A stretch of DNA of 63,375 nucleotides from TMED8 sp038125725 (GCA_038125725.1 JAYPEK010000022.1:1-63375), one strand, 5' to 3'. Shown: positions 26,602-38,424, numbered from the stretch's first letter. Translations and numbers: made by a program. Notes: generated by a model not told the origin, from the sequence alone.

Positions 26602-28323
26602 ATGCGTAGATACCTGCACATCAACCTGAACGACCGAAGCATCGAAACCGAGGAACTGGATGGCGAGGCCCTGGCCCGCGCCGGCCGATACCTGATCGCC
26701 AAGACGCTGACCGACCGCGGTCTCGCGCAGATCGATCCGCTGTCGCCGGAGAACCCGCTGATCTTCTCCGCCGGTCCGTTCGCCGGCACCAACTTCTCCA
26801 ACGCCAACCGGATTTCGGTCGGCTGCAAGAGCCCGCTGACGGGCGGGGTCAAGGAATCCAACGCCGGCGGCAACTTCGCCTTCGCGCTCGGCCAAATGGA
26901 AATCGCCGGCTTCACGCTGGAGAACGCGTCGGACGACTGGGTCGTCATCCGCATCCCCAAGGAAGGCCCGATCACCTTCGAGCCCACCGACGAATACCTC
27001 GGCCAGGGCCTGTTCGAGACCGCTGGAAAACTGCGGGATAAATACGGCGAGAAGGTCTGCATGGCCATCTGCTCGCCGGTCGGCGAATGGGGCGGGCTGA
27101 TCGCCGGCATCGCCTTCACCGACCCGGAAGGCCGCCCGGTGCGCATCTCGGCGCGCGGCGGCGTCGGCGCGGTAATGGGCTCGAAGAAGGTCAAGGCCAT
27201 CGTCGCCGACCAGGTGAAGATGCCCACCTTCCACGACCGCAAGAGCTTGATGGGCAAAATCCGCAACTACACCGCGCTCTTGAAGGAAGACCCGGCGGTC
27301 CAGAACCTGGGCCTGCGCGGCACCGCCATGGTCGCCGACATCACCAATCTGACCGGCGGGCTGCCGGTGAAGAACTTCTCCGCCGGGCGGCTGGTCGATC
27401 CGGCCACCGAGACCATGAAGATGGGCGGCGACTTCATCCGCGAGCAGAACCTGGAGCGCGGCGGCGAGACCACCCACGCCTGCATGCCCGGCTGCATGAT
27501 CCAGTGTTCCAACGTCTACGCGGACAAGGACGGCAAGGAACTCGTCTCGCCCATGGAATACGAGACCATCGGCCTCTTGGGCACCAACTGCGGCCTGACC
27601 GAGCCCGACGATCTCGCCTACCTGAACGCCACCGCCAACGACCTCGGCATCGACACCATCGAAACCGGCGCCCTGATCGCTGTGATGATGGAAGAAGGCC
27701 AGGCCAAGTTCGGCGACGTCGAATTCATGACCAAGGCGCTGGACGACATCCGCCAGGGCAACGAGCGCGGGCGCTTGCTGGCGCAAGGCACGGCGCGGGT
27801 CGGCGAGCACTTCGGCGCCAAGCGCGTACCGGTGATCAAAAAGCAGGCCATCAGCGCCTATGACCCGCGCGTCGTCGAGGTCACCTGCATCTCGATGATG
27901 ACCACCGCCCAGGGCGCCGACCACACCACCGGCAACCTGCCGGCCTATACGGGACGCGAGGATTCGACCGCCGAACTGGTGGAAATGAGCCTCGACACCC
28001 AGGTCAATTGCGCCGCCGGCGACTCGCTTGGTCTTTGCGTCTTCGGGCGCTCCGTCACCAACGTCAACCACCCGCTGATCGTCGATGCGCTGAACGACGC
28101 GCTCGGTACCCAGTTGCCGGTGGATTTCCTGCGCATTCTCGGACGCGAAACCATCGAGCTCGAAGACAAGTTCAATGCCGACGCCGGCTTCACCGAGGAA
28201 GACGACGAACTGCCGTCCTTCTTTTATGAGGAAGCGCTGCCGCCGACCAACAACACCGCGCGCCACCACACGGCCGAGGTCAACCGACTGAAAGACGCCT
28301 GGATGGCCAAGGCGGCGGGTTGA
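26602..28323 (+). CDS. Aldehyde ferredoxin oxidoreductase family protein (tungsten/molybdenum bis-pterin)
   Basis: The 573-residue protein starts at MRRYLHINLN after GAGGTGG. It is homologous to aldehyde:ferredoxin oxidoreductases, which hold tungsten or molybdenum with two pterins and one [4Fe-4S] cluster. The N-terminal domain shows RISVGCKSPLTGG and ARGGVGAVMGSK. The cluster cysteines are in HACMPGCMIQC (spacing Cx3Cx3C) and the last one in DSLGLCVFG. The cofactor-binding segment MEYETIGLLGTNCG is clear. It may oxidise aldehydes or act on an aromatic CoA ester with a ferredoxin partner; no partner gene is adjacent. The enzyme is oxygen-sensitive in most members, so it hints at anaerobic or microaerobic life. 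Confidence 0.9.
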   Translation: MRRYLHINLNDRSIETEELDGEALARAGRYLIAKTLTDRGLAQIDPLSPENPLIFSAGPFAGTNFSNANRISVGCKSPLTGGVKESNAGGNFAFALGQMEIAGFTLENASDDWVVIRIPKEGPITFEPTDEYLGQGLFETAGKLRDKYGEKVCMAICSPVGEWGGLIAGIAFTDPEGRPVRISARGGVGAVMGSKKVKAIVADQVKMPTFHDRKSLMGKIRNYTALLKEDPAVQNLGLRGTAMVADITNLTGGLPVKNFSAGRLVDPATETMKMGGDFIREQNLERGGETTHACMPGCMIQCSNVYADKDGKELVSPMEYETIGLLGTNCGLTEPDDLAYLNATANDLGIDTIETGALIAVMMEEGQAKFGDVEFMTKALDDIRQGNERGRLLAQGTARVGEHFGAKRVPVIKKQAISAYDPRVVEVTCISMMTTAQGADHTTGNLPAYTGREDSTAELVEMSLDTQVNCAAGDSLGLCVFGRSVTNVNHPLIVDALNDALGTQLPVDFLRILGRETIELEDKFNADAGFTEEDDELPSFFYEEALPPTNNTARHHTAEVNRLKDAWMAKAAG

Positions 28324-28329
28324 GGCAGC

Positions 28330-28348
28330 GGCGGAGAGCCGCCCTTTT
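28330..28348 (+). terminator. Weak terminator after the aldehyde oxidoreductase gene
   Basis: GGCGG-AGAG-CCGCC forms a five-base-pair GC stem directly followed by CTTTTCC, six bases after the TGA. The stem is short, so its efficiency is uncertain. The remaining 140 bases before secA show no gene. Confidence 0.4.
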
Positions 28349-28489
28349 CCTTACCCGATAAAACGCCGCCCGCATTGACAGTCGGGCCGCGTGACCGTAT
28401 CTCTTGCTCGCGCCAAAAACCATGGGTCCGCGCCTGATCCGGGCCCGCCGAAATTTCCACGAAATCCGGCGCGTCCAGGGTGAGTGTTC

Positions 28490-31222
<2,733 letters not shown>

Positions 31223-31231
31223 ACGCCATCG

Positions 31232-31259
31232 AAAAACCCCGGGAATCCGGGGTTTTTTT
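31232..31259 (+). terminator. Strong rho-independent terminator of secA
   Basis: The stem AAAAACCCCGG/CCGGGGTTTTT has eleven base pairs with a GAAT loop and is followed by more T residues. It starts ten bases after the secA stop and separates secA from the polyamine operon. Confidence 0.92.
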
Positions 31260-31417
31260 CTGCCTGATTGCGACATTTCCGTTGTCGTTTTCAGGCAAGT
31301 TTTTTCCCTTTACAGCGAGCCGGACCGGCTTTACAGAGCGCGTTCCGATCATGCGATGGCATCTCTGAACCAGGACGGATCGGGCTTGGGTCAACTGCGA
31401 AGCGGGGATGTCATGCA

Positions 31418-32635
31418 ATGCAGTGCTTCTCATCCGCACTTGCAGCGGTTCGGGAACTCCGTCCTGAAACGCCGGTCTACTGTTTTCGTCCGCATACGGC
31501 TCGCGTAGCCGCTTCCTGGTTCACCTCCCGGTTTCCAGGCCGCGTGCTCTATGCGGTCAAGTCCAACCCCTCGCCGGTCATTCTCAAGGCGCTCGCCGAT
31601 GGCGGCGTGACGACCTTCGACGTCGCCTCGCTGGCCGAGATCGAGCTTGTCGCCTCGGTGCTGCCGGGCGCGGAAATGGCCTACATGCACCCGGTCAAGA
31701 GCGAGACCTCGATCCGGCGCGCCTGCCATGATTTCGGCGTGCGCACTTTCAGCCTCGACAGCATTGAGGAACTGGAAAAGATCGAGCGCGTCACCGGCGG
31801 CGATCCCGACGTGACGCTTTTCGTCCGTCTCGCCGTCGCCGGCAGCCATTCCGCCTATCCGCTGGCCGGCAAGTTCGGCGCCTTCGGCGGTGCCGCCGTT
31901 GACCTCCTGCTGCTGGCACGCCAAAGCGCCGGAAAACTCGGTGTCTGTTTCCATGCCGGCTCGCAGCTGATGGCGCCGCAAGCGCTGACCCAGGCCATGG
32001 AGCAGATCGGCAACCTGCTGCGCCGCGCCGGCGTGATCATCGACATCCTCGATATCGGCGGCGGTTTCCCGGCCCCCTATCCCGGCATGACGGCGCCGGC
32101 CATGGAAAGCTACGTCGCCGCCGTCGAGGAAGCCTTCGAGGAAATGCCGGTGGCCGAGACCTGCGATCTCTGGTGCGAGCCCGGCCGCGCCCTGGCGGCC
32201 GAAGCGGGATCGCTGATCGTGCGGGTCGAACAGCGCCGCGGCGACGCCCTCTACATCAACGACGGTACCTACGGCTCGCTGTTCGATGCCGGCATGCCGG
32301 GCTGGATCTTCCCTGCCCGCCGGACCGATGGCGCGCATTTGGGCGCCGTTCGGCCAATGGCCGGCTTCAGCTTCTACGGCCCGACCTGCGACAGCATCGA
32401 CCACATGCCGGGGCCGTTCATCCTGCCCGCCGACACCGCCACCGGCGACTATATTGAAATCGGCCAGTTGGGCGCCTATGCGTTGACCATGCGTACCGGC
32501 TTCAACGGCTATGAAGGCTGCGATTATGCCGAACTTGCAGACGCTCCGATGATGTCGGCCTTCGGCCTGGCGCCGGAAACCTGGCCCGAGGTCGCCGCCG
32601 GCGACATCGCCATGACCTTGGAGGACGAACTATGA
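31418..32635 (+). CDS. Fold-III PLP decarboxylase, ornithine/arginine type (polyamine synthesis)
   Basis: The 405-residue alanine-racemase-fold decarboxylase binds PLP at the lysine in YAVKSNPSPVIL (about residue 47). It shows HAGSQL, DIGGGFP, CEPGRALAA and, late, YGPTCDSIDH with the catalytic cysteine. The last motif is that of ornithine decarboxylases. Arginine or lysine cannot be excluded because an agmatinase gene lies in the same operon. It should make putrescine from ornithine, or agmatine from arginine. Its end overlaps the next gene in ATGA. The ATG at 31418 is the first in frame before the conserved region. Confidence 0.85.
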   Translation: MQCFSSALAAVRELRPETPVYCFRPHTARVAASWFTSRFPGRVLYAVKSNPSPVILKALADGGVTTFDVASLAEIELVASVLPGAEMAYMHPVKSETSIRRACHDFGVRTFSLDSIEELEKIERVTGGDPDVTLFVRLAVAGSHSAYPLAGKFGAFGGAAVDLLLLARQSAGKLGVCFHAGSQLMAPQALTQAMEQIGNLLRRAGVIIDILDIGGGFPAPYPGMTAPAMESYVAAVEEAFEEMPVAETCDLWCEPGRALAAEAGSLIVRVEQRRGDALYINDGTYGSLFDAGMPGWIFPARRTDGAHLGAVRPMAGFSFYGPTCDSIDHMPGPFILPADTATGDYIEIGQLGAYALTMRTGFNGYEGCDYAELADAPMMSAFGLAPETWPEVAAGDIAMTLEDEL

Positions 32636-33678
32636 AAGACAACGACACCGTAACCAGCGACCTCAAGGCCGGCCTGCTCGACCGCACCGTCAAGCATATC
32701 GACATCACCTCGTTCGACGCGCGGCCGATCATCGACGCCATGGACGACATGTCCTTCACGTCGCGCGACCTGGCCCGCGCCACCGCCATCTTCAACGACA
32801 TGCTGGCCGATCCCGAATGTTCGGTGATCCTGACCATCGCCGGTTCCACGTCGGCCGGCGGCTGCATGAACCTCTATGCCGACCTGATCGAATACGGCAT
32901 GGTCGACGCCGTCGTCGCCACCGGCGCCTCCATCGTCGACATGGATTTCTTCGAGGCCTTGGGGTTCAAGCACTACCAGGGCGATGCGACGCTCGACGAC
33001 CGGACGCTGCGCGACAACTACATCGACCGCATCTACGACACGCTGATCGACGAGAACGACCTGCAGGCCTGCGACGCCGCCATCGCCGAGATTGCCGACG
33101 GCCTGGAAGCGCGCCCCTATTCGTCGCGCGAGTTCATCCGCGAGATGGGCCGCTACCTGAAAACCCATGCGAAGAAGCCGGGATCGCTGGTGGAACGCGC
33201 CTTCGATCACGACGTGCCGGTGTTCTGCCCGGCCTTCACCGATTCGTCCGCCGGCTTCGGGCTGGTGCTGCACCAGGCCCGCAACGCCGACGCGCACATG
33301 ACGCTGGACAGCATCCGCGACTTCCGCGAACTCACCGATATCAAGATCGAAGCCGGCAAGACGGGCCTTTTGATGATCGGCGGCGGCGTGCCGAAGAACT
33401 TCGCGCAGGACACCGTCGTCTGCGCCGAGATCCTCGGCCACGAGGTGCCCATGCACGCCTACGCCATCCAGATCACGGTGGCCGACGTGCGCGACGGCGC
33501 CTGCTCTTCGTCGACGCTCAAGGAAGCCTGCTCCTGGGGCAAGGTCGACACCGCGCGCGAACAGATGGTCTATGCCGAAGCCACCAGCGTGCTGCCGCTG
33601 CTTGCCTCCGACGCCTACCACCGGGGCCACTGGCAAGGCCGCGACCGGCGCCGCTTCACCAAGTTGTTCGACAAATAG
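32632..33678 (+). CDS. Deoxyhypusine synthase-like protein, probable homospermidine synthase
   Basis: The 348-residue protein belongs to the deoxyhypusine synthase family. It has ILTIAGSTSAGGCMN near the start and the catalytic lysine in SWGKV near residue 305. The family uses NAD to move an aminobutyl group. Bacteria have no eIF5A, so the likely acceptor is putrescine, giving homospermidine. Its start overlaps the decarboxylase stop in ATGA and its stop lies two bases before the agmatinase gene, so all three are coupled. It is the DHS-like gene of homospermidine operons in other bacteria. Confidence 0.85.
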   Translation: MKDNDTVTSDLKAGLLDRTVKHIDITSFDARPIIDAMDDMSFTSRDLARATAIFNDMLADPECSVILTIAGSTSAGGCMNLYADLIEYGMVDAVVATGASIVDMDFFEALGFKHYQGDATLDDRTLRDNYIDRIYDTLIDENDLQACDAAIAEIADGLEARPYSSREFIREMGRYLKTHAKKPGSLVERAFDHDVPVFCPAFTDSSAGFGLVLHQARNADAHMTLDSIRDFRELTDIKIEAGKTGLLMIGGGVPKNFAQDTVVCAEILGHEVPMHAYAIQITVADVRDGACSSSTLKEACSWGKVDTAREQMVYAEATSVLPLLASDAYHRGHWQGRDRRRFTKLFDK

Positions 33679-33680
33679 GC

Positions 33681-34568
33681 ATGCAGTTTCTCGCTTCCGA
33701 GGAGGGTTTTCTCGGCCTGCCGGCGGATGATGTCTATCCCGCCGCCGCCGATGCGCGTGCCGTGATCGTGCCGTTCGGCCTGGAAGCGACGGTGAGCTAC
33801 GGCGCAGGCACCGCCGCCGGTCCCGCCGCGATCTTGGAAGCCTCTCACCAGGTGGAGCTGTTCGACGAGGAATTCTGGTGCGAGCCCGTCGCCGGATACG
33901 GCGTCGCGACCCTGGCACCGCTCTTGCCGGCCACGCCCGTCGCGGCGGCGCTAGATCAGTTGCAGGGGGCCGTCGGCGGTGTCCTGACAGCCGGCAAGTT
34001 CCCGCTGACACTAGGCGGCGAGCATTCCCTCACCGCCGGTGCCATCCGCCCCTTCGTCGAACGATACCCGGACCTGGCGATTCTGCATTTCGACGCCCAT
34101 GCAGACCTCCGCGACGGCTACGAAGGCGAGCCCTTCTCGCACGCCGCCGCCTTGCGCCGTTGTCTCGATCAAGGCGACATGCCGCTGGTCAGCCTCGGCA
34201 TCCGTAACATCTCGGCCAGCGAGATTCCGTTCCTGGAAGCCAATGGCGGACGCATCCACATCCACTGGGCCAAGGACTTGCGCTCCTGGAACCCGGCCGA
34301 GATCGTCGAGCCGCTGGTCGGGCGGCCGGTCTACCTGACCTTCGACTTGGACGGCTTCGACGCCAGCCTGATGGCCGCCACCGGCACGCCGGAACCGGGC
34401 GGCATGTTCTGGGACGACGCCATGGCCGTCATCCGCGCCGCCGCCAAGGTGTCCACGATCGTCGGTGCCGACGTGGTCGAATTGGCGCCGAAGCCGAACC
34501 TGCACGCCTGCGACTTCCTGGCCGCCAAACTGGCCTACAAGATTCTCTCCTACGCGCTTTCAAAATAA
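33681..34568 (+). CDS. speB: Agmatinase-family ureohydrolase
   Basis: The 295-residue enzyme has the manganese-binding motifs LGGEHSLT, HFDAHADLRDGY and TFDLDGFDAS followed by TGTPEPGG, as in agmatinases and arginases. It would split agmatine to putrescine and urea, or remove urea from an amidino-polyamine. It closes the polyamine operon, two bases after the deoxyhypusine synthase-like gene. This position suggests the pathway may begin from arginine as well as ornithine. Confidence 0.88.
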   Translation: MQFLASEEGFLGLPADDVYPAAADARAVIVPFGLEATVSYGAGTAAGPAAILEASHQVELFDEEFWCEPVAGYGVATLAPLLPATPVAAALDQLQGAVGGVLTAGKFPLTLGGEHSLTAGAIRPFVERYPDLAILHFDAHADLRDGYEGEPFSHAAALRRCLDQGDMPLVSLGIRNISASEIPFLEANGGRIHIHWAKDLRSWNPAEIVEPLVGRPVYLTFDLDGFDASLMAATGTPEPGGMFWDDAMAVIRAAAKVSTIVGADVVELAPKPNLHACDFLAAKLAYKILSYALSK

Positions 34569-34687
34569 CCGGCCCAAAGCCTGCGTTTCTGCCTGTGAAA
34601 AGTCGTTTTCCGTGACTTGCTCTCGCCCTCGGCTTTGGCCATCTTGACGGGAGCGAGATCAACAGGGACGACAAGGTTCGATAGGTC

Positions 34688-35854
34688 ATGGATTTCAATC
34701 TGACGGAAGAACAACGCGCCATCGAGGACGGCATCGGCCAGATCATGTCCGATTTCGGCGACGACTACTGGCTGGAACGGGACAAGGTCGGCGGCTTTCC
34801 GGAAGAGTTCTACCGCGCCATGGCGGAAGGCGGCTGGCTCGGCGTCAGCTTCCCGGAGGAAGTCGGCGGCGCCGATCTCGGCATCGCGTCCGCCGCGGTG
34901 ATGATGCGCGCCATCGCCGGATCGTCGGGCGGCATGCAGGCGGCGAGCGCCATCCACATGAACGTCTTCGGCCCCAAGGCCATCGCGCTATTCGGCACCG
35001 ACGAACAGAAGCAGCGCTGGCTGCCGCCGATCATCAAGGGCGAGCAGAAAAGCGCCTTTGGCGTCACCGAGCCCAACGCCGGGCTGGATACCGGCTCGAT
35101 CATCACCCGCGCCGAATTGAAGGGCGACAAGTACATCGTCAACGGCCGCAAGGTCTGGACCTCGACGGCGCAGGTCGCCGACAAGATCCTGCTTTTGGCC
35201 CGCACCACGCCGAAGGAACAGTGCGAGCGCGGCATCGACGGCCTGTCGCTGTTCTATGCCGACCTCGACCGCACCGCCTGCGACGTGCGCGAGATCGACA
35301 AAATGGGCAGGAAATCCGTCGATTCCAACGAGGTCTTCATCGACAACCTGGAAATTCCCGTCGAGGACCGCATCGGCGAGGAGGGCAAGGGGTTCCGCTA
35401 TATCCTGCATTCCATGAACCCGGAACGCATCCTGGTCGGCTCGGAGGCCATTGGCATCGGCCAGGAGGCACTCCGGCGAGCATCAGAATACGCCAAGGAG
35501 CGCGTCGTCTTCGGCCGCCCCATCGGCCAGAACCAAGGCATCCAGCATCCACTGGCGGAGAGCTGGGCGCAGTTGGAAGCCGCCTGGCTGTTGTGCCTGA
35601 AGGCCGCCAGCCTGTTCGATGCCGGCCAGCCCTGCGGCGCGGAGGCCAACGCCGCAAAGTACCTGTCGTCGGAAGTGGGCTTCACCGCCTGCGAGCGCGC
35701 CGTCCTGGCGCACGGCGGCATGGGTTACGCCAAGGAGTTTCACGTGGAACGCCTGATGCGGGAAGTGATGATCAACCGCATCGCGCCCGTCAGCCAGCAA
35801 CTGGTGCTTAATTACATCGCCGAGCGCGTGCTGGGCCTGCCGAAGTCCTACTGA
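34688..35854 (+). CDS. Acyl-CoA dehydrogenase
   Basis: This 388-residue FAD enzyme introduces a double bond next to a CoA thioester. It shows FGVTEPNAGLDTGSI, GRKVWTST, and the FAD-binding HGGMGYAKEF near the end. The usual catalytic glutamate of the C-terminal EGTS loop is missing; that loop reads RIAPVSQQ. Instead Glu246 sits in NPERILVG. This matches the alternative base of isovaleryl- and long-chain-type enzymes, so the substrate is likely branched or unusual. It is followed by recQ three bases later, and both may be cotranscribed. Confidence 0.9.
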   Translation: MDFNLTEEQRAIEDGIGQIMSDFGDDYWLERDKVGGFPEEFYRAMAEGGWLGVSFPEEVGGADLGIASAAVMMRAIAGSSGGMQAASAIHMNVFGPKAIALFGTDEQKQRWLPPIIKGEQKSAFGVTEPNAGLDTGSIITRAELKGDKYIVNGRKVWTSTAQVADKILLLARTTPKEQCERGIDGLSLFYADLDRTACDVREIDKMGRKSVDSNEVFIDNLEIPVEDRIGEEGKGFRYILHSMNPERILVGSEAIGIGQEALRRASEYAKERVVFGRPIGQNQGIQHPLAESWAQLEAAWLLCLKAASLFDAGQPCGAEANAAKYLSSEVGFTACERAVLAHGGMGYAKEFHVERLMREVMINRIAPVSQQLVLNYIAERVLGLPKSY

Positions 35855-35857
35855 GCC

Positions 35858-37678
35858 GTGGCCCGGCCGGACCCGCTCCAGGTTCTCAAACAGACCTTCG
35901 GCTACGAAGGTTTCCGCCCCGGCCAGGAACCGGTGATCTCCACCCTGCTTTCCGGCGAGCATGCGCTTGCCGTCATGCCGACGGGTGCAGGCAAGTCGCT
36001 CTGCTACCAGGTGCCCGCCTTGGTGCTGGACGGCCTCACCATCGTCGTCTCGCCGCTGGTGGCGCTGATGACCGACCAGGTGGCGGCGCTTCGCCTTGCC
36101 GGCGTCGAGGCCGAGACCATCAATTCGTCGCGCGAATACAGCGCCAACGCCGATAGCTGGCGCCGCGTCGCCGCCGGGCAAACGCGCATCCTCTACATCG
36201 CCCCCGAACGATTGATGACCGAGCGCATGATGACGGCGCTGAAGCGCCTGCCGGTCAGCCTCATCGCCATCGACGAGGCGCATTGCATCTCGCGCTGGGG
36301 ACCGGCGTTCCGGCCCGACTACGAGGCGTTGGCGAGCCTGGGCGAGCACTTCCCGGGCGTTCCCATCGCCGCCATGACCGCCACCGCCGACGAAGCCACC
36401 CGCGCCGACATCGCCGCCAAGCTTTTCGGCGGCCGGGGGCGTATCTTCGTCACCGGTTTCGACCGCCCCAACATCCGCCTCGAGGTCGAGGCCCGCGCCA
36501 ACGGCCGCCAGCAGTTGCTGCATTTCCTCAAGGACCACGACGGCGAGAACGGCATCGTTTATTGCCTGTCGCGCAAGAAGACGGAGGAAACGGCGGCCTT
36601 CCTGCGGTCCGAAGGCATCCCGGCGCTGCCCTATCACGCCGGCATGGAAAGCCGCGACCGCACCGAGCACCAGGGCGCCTTCATGACCGACGCCGGCACG
36701 GTGATCGTCGCCACCATCGCGTTTGGCATGGGCATCGACAAGCCGGACGTGCGCTACGTCTTCCACATGGACCTGCCCGGCACCATGGAGGCCTATTACC
36801 AGGAAATCGGCCGTGCCGGGCGCGACGGCGAGCCCGCCGTGGCGCATATGCTTTACGGCCTCGACGATATCCGCATGCGCCGCATGTTCATCGACCAGGA
36901 GGACTCGGCCGACGACCACAAGCGCCGCGAACACAAGCGGCTCGACGCGCTGATCGCCTATTGCGAAGCGCCCGGTTGCCGCCGCCAGATGCTGCTCGAC
37001 TATTTCGGCGAACGCGACGAGCCGTGCGGCAACTGCGACGTCTGCCTCAACCCGCCGGAACTGGCCGACGGCAGCGACGCCGGACGGAAGCTCCTGGGCG
37101 TCATCCAAGGCACCGGCCAACGCTTCGGCGCGGTGCACGTGATCGACGTGCTCTCGGGCGCCGATACCGAACGCATCCGTTCCTTCGGCCACGACCGGCT
37201 GGAGGGCTACGGTGCCGGCACGGACCTGGACAAGACCGCCTGGCGGGCCTTGGCGCGGCAGATGGTCGCGGCCGGCTTCCTGCAGTTGGACGTCAAGGGC
37301 TACGGCGGCCTGACCATCACCGAAAAAGGCTGGGCGCTCAATCGCGGCGAAGATGAATTCCGCTACCGCGTCGATGCCGTCGAACGAGCGCGCCCCGCGG
37401 GCCGCGCAAAGAAACCGCCACCCGCGGCCGCCGATCTGGACGCGGGCGATACGGCGCTGTTCAACCGCTTGAAGGAACACCGCCTGGCGCTGGCCAAGGA
37501 ACAGGGCGTGCCGGCCTATGCGGTTTTCCCCGACAAGACCCTGGCCGAGATCGCCCGCCGCCGGCCCGCAAGCCGCAACGATTTCGCCGATATCCACGGC
37601 GTCGGCGCCGCCAAACTGGAGAAGTTCGCGGAAAGCTTCCTTCACGTCGTCGCCGAGTTCGAACCCGCGGACCCGTAA
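35858..37678 (+). CDS. recQ: ATP-dependent DNA helicase RecQ
   Basis: The 606-residue helicase starts at a GTG. It has Walker A MPTGAGKSLCYQ, the IDEAHCISRWG motif, and the second helicase domain with YHAGMESRDR and GRAGRDGEP. The RecQ zinc site is CDVCLNPP with the preceding CGNC. An HRDC-like end (residues about 530-600) carries VPAYAVFPDKTLAEIA. One aromatic-loop position that is His in most RecQ (QWGHDF) reads RWGPAF here. It unwinds DNA in recombination and repair. Confidence 0.95.
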   Translation: MARPDPLQVLKQTFGYEGFRPGQEPVISTLLSGEHALAVMPTGAGKSLCYQVPALVLDGLTIVVSPLVALMTDQVAALRLAGVEAETINSSREYSANADSWRRVAAGQTRILYIAPERLMTERMMTALKRLPVSLIAIDEAHCISRWGPAFRPDYEALASLGEHFPGVPIAAMTATADEATRADIAAKLFGGRGRIFVTGFDRPNIRLEVEARANGRQQLLHFLKDHDGENGIVYCLSRKKTEETAAFLRSEGIPALPYHAGMESRDRTEHQGAFMTDAGTVIVATIAFGMGIDKPDVRYVFHMDLPGTMEAYYQEIGRAGRDGEPAVAHMLYGLDDIRMRRMFIDQEDSADDHKRREHKRLDALIAYCEAPGCRRQMLLDYFGERDEPCGNCDVCLNPPELADGSDAGRKLLGVIQGTGQRFGAVHVIDVLSGADTERIRSFGHDRLEGYGAGTDLDKTAWRALARQMVAAGFLQLDVKGYGGLTITEKGWALNRGEDEFRYRVDAVERARPAGRAKKPPPAAADLDAGDTALFNRLKEHRLALAKEQGVPAYAVFPDKTLAEIARRRPASRNDFADIHGVGAAKLEKFAESFLHVVAEFEPADP

Positions 37679-37692
37679 CGAAAGGCCTGACC

Positions 37693-38424
37693 ATGCTGCA
37701 AGACCGCATCGTCGTCGTCACCCATGCCAATCACTTCGTCGGCCCGGGCGCCACGGATGTACTCGCCGGATACGGCGCCACCGTACTCTGCCATGATGAG
37801 GCCTTCACCGACTCGGCCGCGCGGGATGCCTTCGCGGCCGCGCATCCGGGCGCCGAGATCGCGCTGGCGCAGGAACCGGAAGCCTTGGCGGCGGAAACCA
37901 TCGAACGCTTCGGACGCATCGACGTGCTGGTTTGCAACGACGCCTACCCCGCCGTCCGCGCGCCGGTGGACGAGGCCGAACCCGATGAAATGCAGCGTGT
38001 GCTGGACGCGCTGGTGGCCTGGCCCTACCGGCTGATCGGCGCCAGCGTGCCGGCGATGAAGGCCGAGGGGCATGGCAAGATCCTGATGATCACCTCGGCG
38101 GCGCCGATCCGGGGGCTTGCCAACTATTCCATGTACGCCACCGCGCGCGGCGCGGGCAACGCGCTGGTCAAGTCGCTGTCGCTGGAACTGGCGCGATTCG
38201 ACATCCAGGTCAACGCCATCGCCCCCAACTACATCGAGAACCCCACCTATTTCCCGCCGGAACTGTTGGCTGATGCGGGGGCGATGAGCAAGATGCTCGC
38301 CAATATCCCCGCCAAACGCCTGGGAAAACCGGAGGAAGTCGCTGAAACCGTAGCCTTTTTCGCCTCCGACCGGTGCGGTTTCATCACCGGCCACGTGGTG
38401 CCGATTGCCGGCGGCTGGGCCTGA
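37693..38424 (+). CDS. Halohydrin dehalogenase (SDR-derived), not an ordinary SDR
   Basis: The 243-residue protein has a short-chain dehydrogenase fold but not the dinucleotide GxxxGxG signature. Instead it has T10-x4-F15-x-G17 (THANHFVG), the halide-binding signature of halohydrin dehalogenases. Its catalytic set is S135-x12-Y148-x3-R152, with arginine in place of the SDR lysine. Segments VLCHDEAF, VCND, ITSAAP and IAPNYI correspond to HheC, and NPTYFPPE to its halide pocket. Such enzymes close vicinal halohydrins to epoxides with release of halide and open epoxides with nucleophiles. GAAAGG lies eight bases before the ATG. It follows recQ by 14 bases and precedes an EEP hydrolase. Confidence 0.88.
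   Translation: MLQDRIVVVTHANHFVGPGATDVLAGYGATVLCHDEAFTDSAARDAFAAAHPGAEIALAQEPEALAAETIERFGRIDVLVCNDAYPAVRAPVDEAEPDEMQRVLDALVAWPYRLIGASVPAMKAEGHGKILMITSAAPIRGLANYSMYATARGAGNALVKSLSLELARFDIQVNAIAPNYIENPTYFPPELLADAGAMSKMLANIPAKRLGKPEEVAETVAFFASDRCGFITGHVVPIAGGWA

Noticed and set aside
32632..33678. True deoxyhypusine synthase acting on a translation factor
   Set aside because: Bacteria have no eIF5A. The operon with a decarboxylase and an agmatinase points to polyamine synthesis.
37693..38424. Ordinary NAD(P)-dependent short-chain dehydrogenase
   Set aside because: The glycine-rich dinucleotide motif is absent and the YxxxK lysine is Arg152. Both changes are the diagnostic ones for halohydrin dehalogenases.
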